From assembly GCA_903904855.1 (NCBI GenBank), contig CAIVEH010000058.1, positions 34,787 to 98,786 of the forward strand: DNA of 64,000 bases, written 5' to 3'. Source of the DNA: an uncultured Bacteroidota bacterium (GTDB lineage: Bacteria > Bacteroidota > Bacteroidia > Chitinophagales > Chitinophagaceae). Every line of letters starts with the position of its first letter. Position 1 is the stretch's first letter. The notes below the pieces were generated by a model. The model did not search any database. It was given only the letters and a program-made list of their open reading frames with translations, and was not told the origin of the DNA. A program made the translations under genes and the position numbers. This document shows, one piece after another, positions 61,668 through 64,000 of this stretch.

Positions 61668-62141
61668 TTAATTGTTACGGTTAGTTTTTCTCTCGAGTGC
61701 CTGTTTGTAATGGCGTTTTTCTTCAGCTGTGCCAGGTTTTACTTTTGGTATAGCTACAGGCATTGCCTGTTCATCGAGCGCTACAAAGGTAAAGTATGCT
61801 TCGTTAATAAGTTTGGTTTCGCGGCTCAAAACCTTCCGTGCCCAGGCTTGTACAAAAATCTCCATTGACGAGTTAAAGGCCCTCGTTATTCTGGCCTTTA
61901 TCGTAATAATATCGCCAATTTTCGCAGGGCTTTTAAAGACAACTTTATCTAGTGAAACAGTGGCCGCAATCCTTTCGGCATGGGTCTGGGCGCATACCGC
62001 CGAAGCAGTATCCATCCACTGCATGAGTTTACCACCATGCAACATGCCCATAGGGTTAGTGTCATTGGGGTATACTACTTCGGTCATTATAGTTTCTGAT
62101 TCGGATGGAGACTTCGAGGGTATTCTTGGCAAGGCAGGCAA
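61668..62141 (-). CDS. Acyl-CoA thioesterase, hotdog fold
   Basis: The 157-residue protein fits the hotdog acyl-CoA thioesterases: SESETIMTEVVYPNDTNPMG before the signature MLHGGKLMQWMDTASAVCA, then SLDKVVFKSPAKIGDIITIK. It probably hydrolyses medium or long acyl-CoA. The start is a TTG. The first 18 residues before MTEVV contain conserved SPSESET sequence, so the ATG at residue 19 is less likely. It is the first gene of a two-gene unit with queD. Confidence 0.85.
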   Translation of the reverse strand: MPALPRIPSKSPSESETIMTEVVYPNDTNPMGMLHGGKLMQWMDTASAVCAQTHAERIAATVSLDKVVFKSPAKIGDIITIKARITRAFNSSMEIFVQAWARKVLSRETKLINEAYFTFVALDEQAMPVAIPKVKPGTAEEKRHYKQALERKTNRNN

Positions 62142-62312
62142 AATTGAAAATTTAAATATTGTGTAAAATTGAGTTCATGGATATTGCTTTTACCTGATAC
62201 CTGTCATTGATTTTTATGATCTATATCAGTTATACTCATTATGAATAATGCGATATTTGCTTTATTTTTTATTTGCTTACAGGCCCATGTTTTTACTAAA
62301 TTCAAAACTATA

Positions 62313-64000
62313 ATGAACCAAACAGCTTTGCATAGTTTCCATATACCAGTTTTAGGAATCGGGTATAGCATAGATACTCCGGTTAAGGTGGCCCGCTATG
62401 GCATTTCATCTGTCTTGTCTATTATGGATGATCAGCTTATTGAGAAAATGCGGGAATACCACTCATTGCAGGCAGGAAAAAGCTTTGAACCGATACTGGA
62501 AAAAGAAGAAGACCATCGTGCAAGAAGAATCACTGCCTATCTTAACCTCCTTAATGATATTGTAAATGATCAGATAAGGGAAATAAAGGAACTGCCGTTT
62601 AATGAGGACAATGACCTCTCTAAATATTTTGATTTACTGCCAGACAATAATGAGATTAAAGAAGTTTACCTCAATATGAAGACTCTGGCTGATAGTCCGC
62701 AAAAAACTGAAATGCAGGCCAGGCTAAGGCAATATGTTACCCCCGGCTCGATAGATGTAAATGTGATGTCGAAAATAGACAAAAACAATTTTGATGCCCA
62801 GGGGAATGAATTGCCCGAAGGATACTCAGATGCACTGGCTGCTTTCCGTGGCTTTGCATTAAGTAATCTGAATTCTTCCATTGTCTTTTCGGCTGGCTAC
62901 AACCCAAGATTATATAACTACATCGAAAATTTCAGTGATTTCTATCCGGATGAAAACGGGAATTTGAAAAAGAAGATTATTCTTAAGGTAAGCGATTACC
63001 GTTCAGCACTGGTACAGGGAAAATTACTGGCCAAAAAAGGACTTTGGATATCGGAATTCCGTATTGAATCTGGCCTTAATTGCGGAGGCCACGCTTTCCC
63101 TACAGAGGGATTGTTGCTGGGTCCGATACTGGAAGAATTCAGAAATAAAAGAAGTGAACTGGCATCCGAAATCTTTGAATTCAGTAATGCAGCCATGAAG
63201 CTTAAAGGTTTACTTGGATATAAGGAACAACCCAGGATGCGGATAACCGTGCAGGGAGGTATAGGTACTGCCAATGAAAATAATTTTCTGATGGAACATT
63301 ATGTGCTTGACGGAACCGGATGGGGCAGCCCATTCCTGCTGGTACCCGAAACAACCAATGTAGAAGCGGAGACCCTGAAGAAACTCGCTACTGCCAAAAA
63401 AGAGGATTACTATGTGAGTTATGCATCGCCATTGGGCATTGCTTTCAATAACTTTCACCAGAGTACCTCTGAGCAACAAAGGCATGAGCGGATAGATAAA
63501 AACAGGCCGGGCAGCCCTTGTTATAAAAAGTTTCTGGCTTCAAATACTGAATTTACCGAATCTCCTATCTGTACTGCATCCAGAGAATACCAGGACCTTA
63601 AGATAAAACAACTGAAAAGCCTCAATCTGCCAACAGAAGAGCTTGAAGCAGAACTGGAAAAAATAACTGAAAAAGACTGCCTGTGCGAAGGACTTGGCGC
63701 TTCGGTGTTACTGAAAGACCACATTAGCCTGTCGCACAATTTATCGGCCGTTGCTATTTGCCCCGGCCCCAATCTGGCTTATTTCTCCGGCACTTTTTCA
63801 CTCACAGAGATGGTAGGGCACATTTATGGCCGTATTAATCTGCTGAACTCACTTTATCGGCCCAACATGTTTATTAATGAACTGAACCTGTATATAGATC
63901 ATTTCAAAAAGAAAATTAATGAAACCAACCTGGGCCTTAATCCCAAGCAGGTAAAACAATTGCAGACTTATAAGAAAAACCTGCTGGATGGCATTGATTA
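62313..64000 (+). CDS. Large conserved protein, C-terminus outside the window
   Basis: Open and stop-free for 562 codons to the window end. The sequence has no signal peptide or membrane helix if it starts at MNQTALHSFHIPVLGIG. Notable parts are KVARYGISSVLSIMDDQL near 25-42, LNCGGHAFPTEGLLLG, a glycine-rich RITVQGGIGTANENNFLMEH segment, GTGWGSPFLLVPETTNV, and LSHNLSAVAICPGPNLAYFS near 480. The GGIGT pattern after a beta strand suggests a TIM-barrel/phosphate-binding enzyme, possibly flavin-dependent, but I do not recognise the family. An in-frame ATG at 62241 would add a hydrophobic leader and is less likely. Confidence 0.6.
   Translation, partial: MNQTALHSFHIPVLGIGYSIDTPVKVARYGISSVLSIMDDQLIEKMREYHSLQAGKSFEPILEKEEDHRARRITAYLNLLNDIVNDQIREIKELPFNEDNDLSKYFDLLPDNNEIKEVYLNMKTLADSPQKTEMQARLRQYVTPGSIDVNVMSKIDKNNFDAQGNELPEGYSDALAAFRGFALSNLNSSIVFSAGYNPRLYNYIENFSDFYPDENGNLKKKIILKVSDYRSALVQGKLLAKKGLWISEFRIESGLNCGGHAFPTEGLLLGPILEEFRNKRSELASEIFEFSNAAMKLKGLLGYKEQPRMRITVQGGIGTANENNFLMEHYVLDGTGWGSPFLLVPETTNVEAETLKKLATAKKEDYYVSYASPLGIAFNNFHQSTSEQQRHERIDKNRPGSPCYKKFLASNTEFTESPICTASREYQDLKIKQLKSLNLPTEELEAELEKITEKDCLCEGLGASVLLKDHISLSHNLSAVAICPGPNLAYFSGTFSLTEMVGHIYGRINLLNSLYRPNMFINELNLYIDHFKKKINETNLGLNPKQVKQLQTYKKNLLDGID

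Overview
The window looks like chromosomal DNA of a member of the Bacteroidota, probably Chitinophagales or a relative. The evidence is a giant protein with a type IX secretion (T9SS) C-terminal sorting domain, a GldB-like gliding lipoprotein, Bacteroidota-restricted families (DUF3078, DUF3810), promoters of the TTG-N19-TAnnTTTG type, few Shine-Dalgarno sequences, many short dispersed palindromes, and menaquinone synthesis by the futalosine route (mqnB, mqnD). The order-level placement is inference.

Layout. 0-4 kb: the 5' end of a secreted protein, an acyl-CoA mutase large subunit, a secreted protein and a DUF3810 membrane protein. 4.1-19.2 kb: one 5046-residue T9SS-targeted surface protein built from about 33 bacterial-Ig-type repeats and about 22 repeats of a second Ig-like type, divergent from gldB. 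21-23.7 kb: a DUF3078 outer-membrane protein whose last strand is out of frame, then scpA. 23.7-29.8 kb: an accessory zone with repeat clusters, a nucleoid-associated protein, two toxin-antitoxin pairs, a chimeric gene that reuses the 5' end of the nucleoid-associated gene, a lipoprotein, an NHL pseudogene and three copies of a ~110-140 bp repeat. 30-46 kb: housekeeping genes (queuosine-precursor transporter, OmpA protein, lipid A-type acyltransferase, RlmK-like methyltransferase behind a retropepsin, a two-gene NAD-dependent formate dehydrogenase, mqnB/mqnD, a pterin synthase with folE).

46-51.6 kb: an intact tRNA-Pro(GGG) followed by an island in which each cargo gene (TIMP-like protein, WG-repeat protein, DUF262 restriction-type protein, an unknown protein) is bordered by a degenerate copy of the tRNA 3' end. 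Two of these copies are followed by a terminator, as the real tRNA gene is. No integrase is visible. The island ends at a 152-bp nested inverted repeat. This is the most unusual arrangement in the window.

51.8-64 kb: thioesterases, a DEAD-box helicase with a duplicated tail, a tandem pair of GT-C-like membrane proteins with T9SS-like tails (one broken by an amber codon), a PPOX-family protein, hemN, a HicBA pair whose toxin has a nonsense codon, queD, and the start of a large conserved protein that runs off the end.

How genes may work together: GldB and the giant adhesin-like protein fit a gliding or surface-adhesion programme. The pterin synthase and FolE fit pterin synthesis, while QueD and the YhhQ-type transporter serve queuosine supply. 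MqnB and MqnD act in one pathway. Several genes are broken by different stop codons or frameshifts, so either pseudogenisation or draft-assembly errors are common here.
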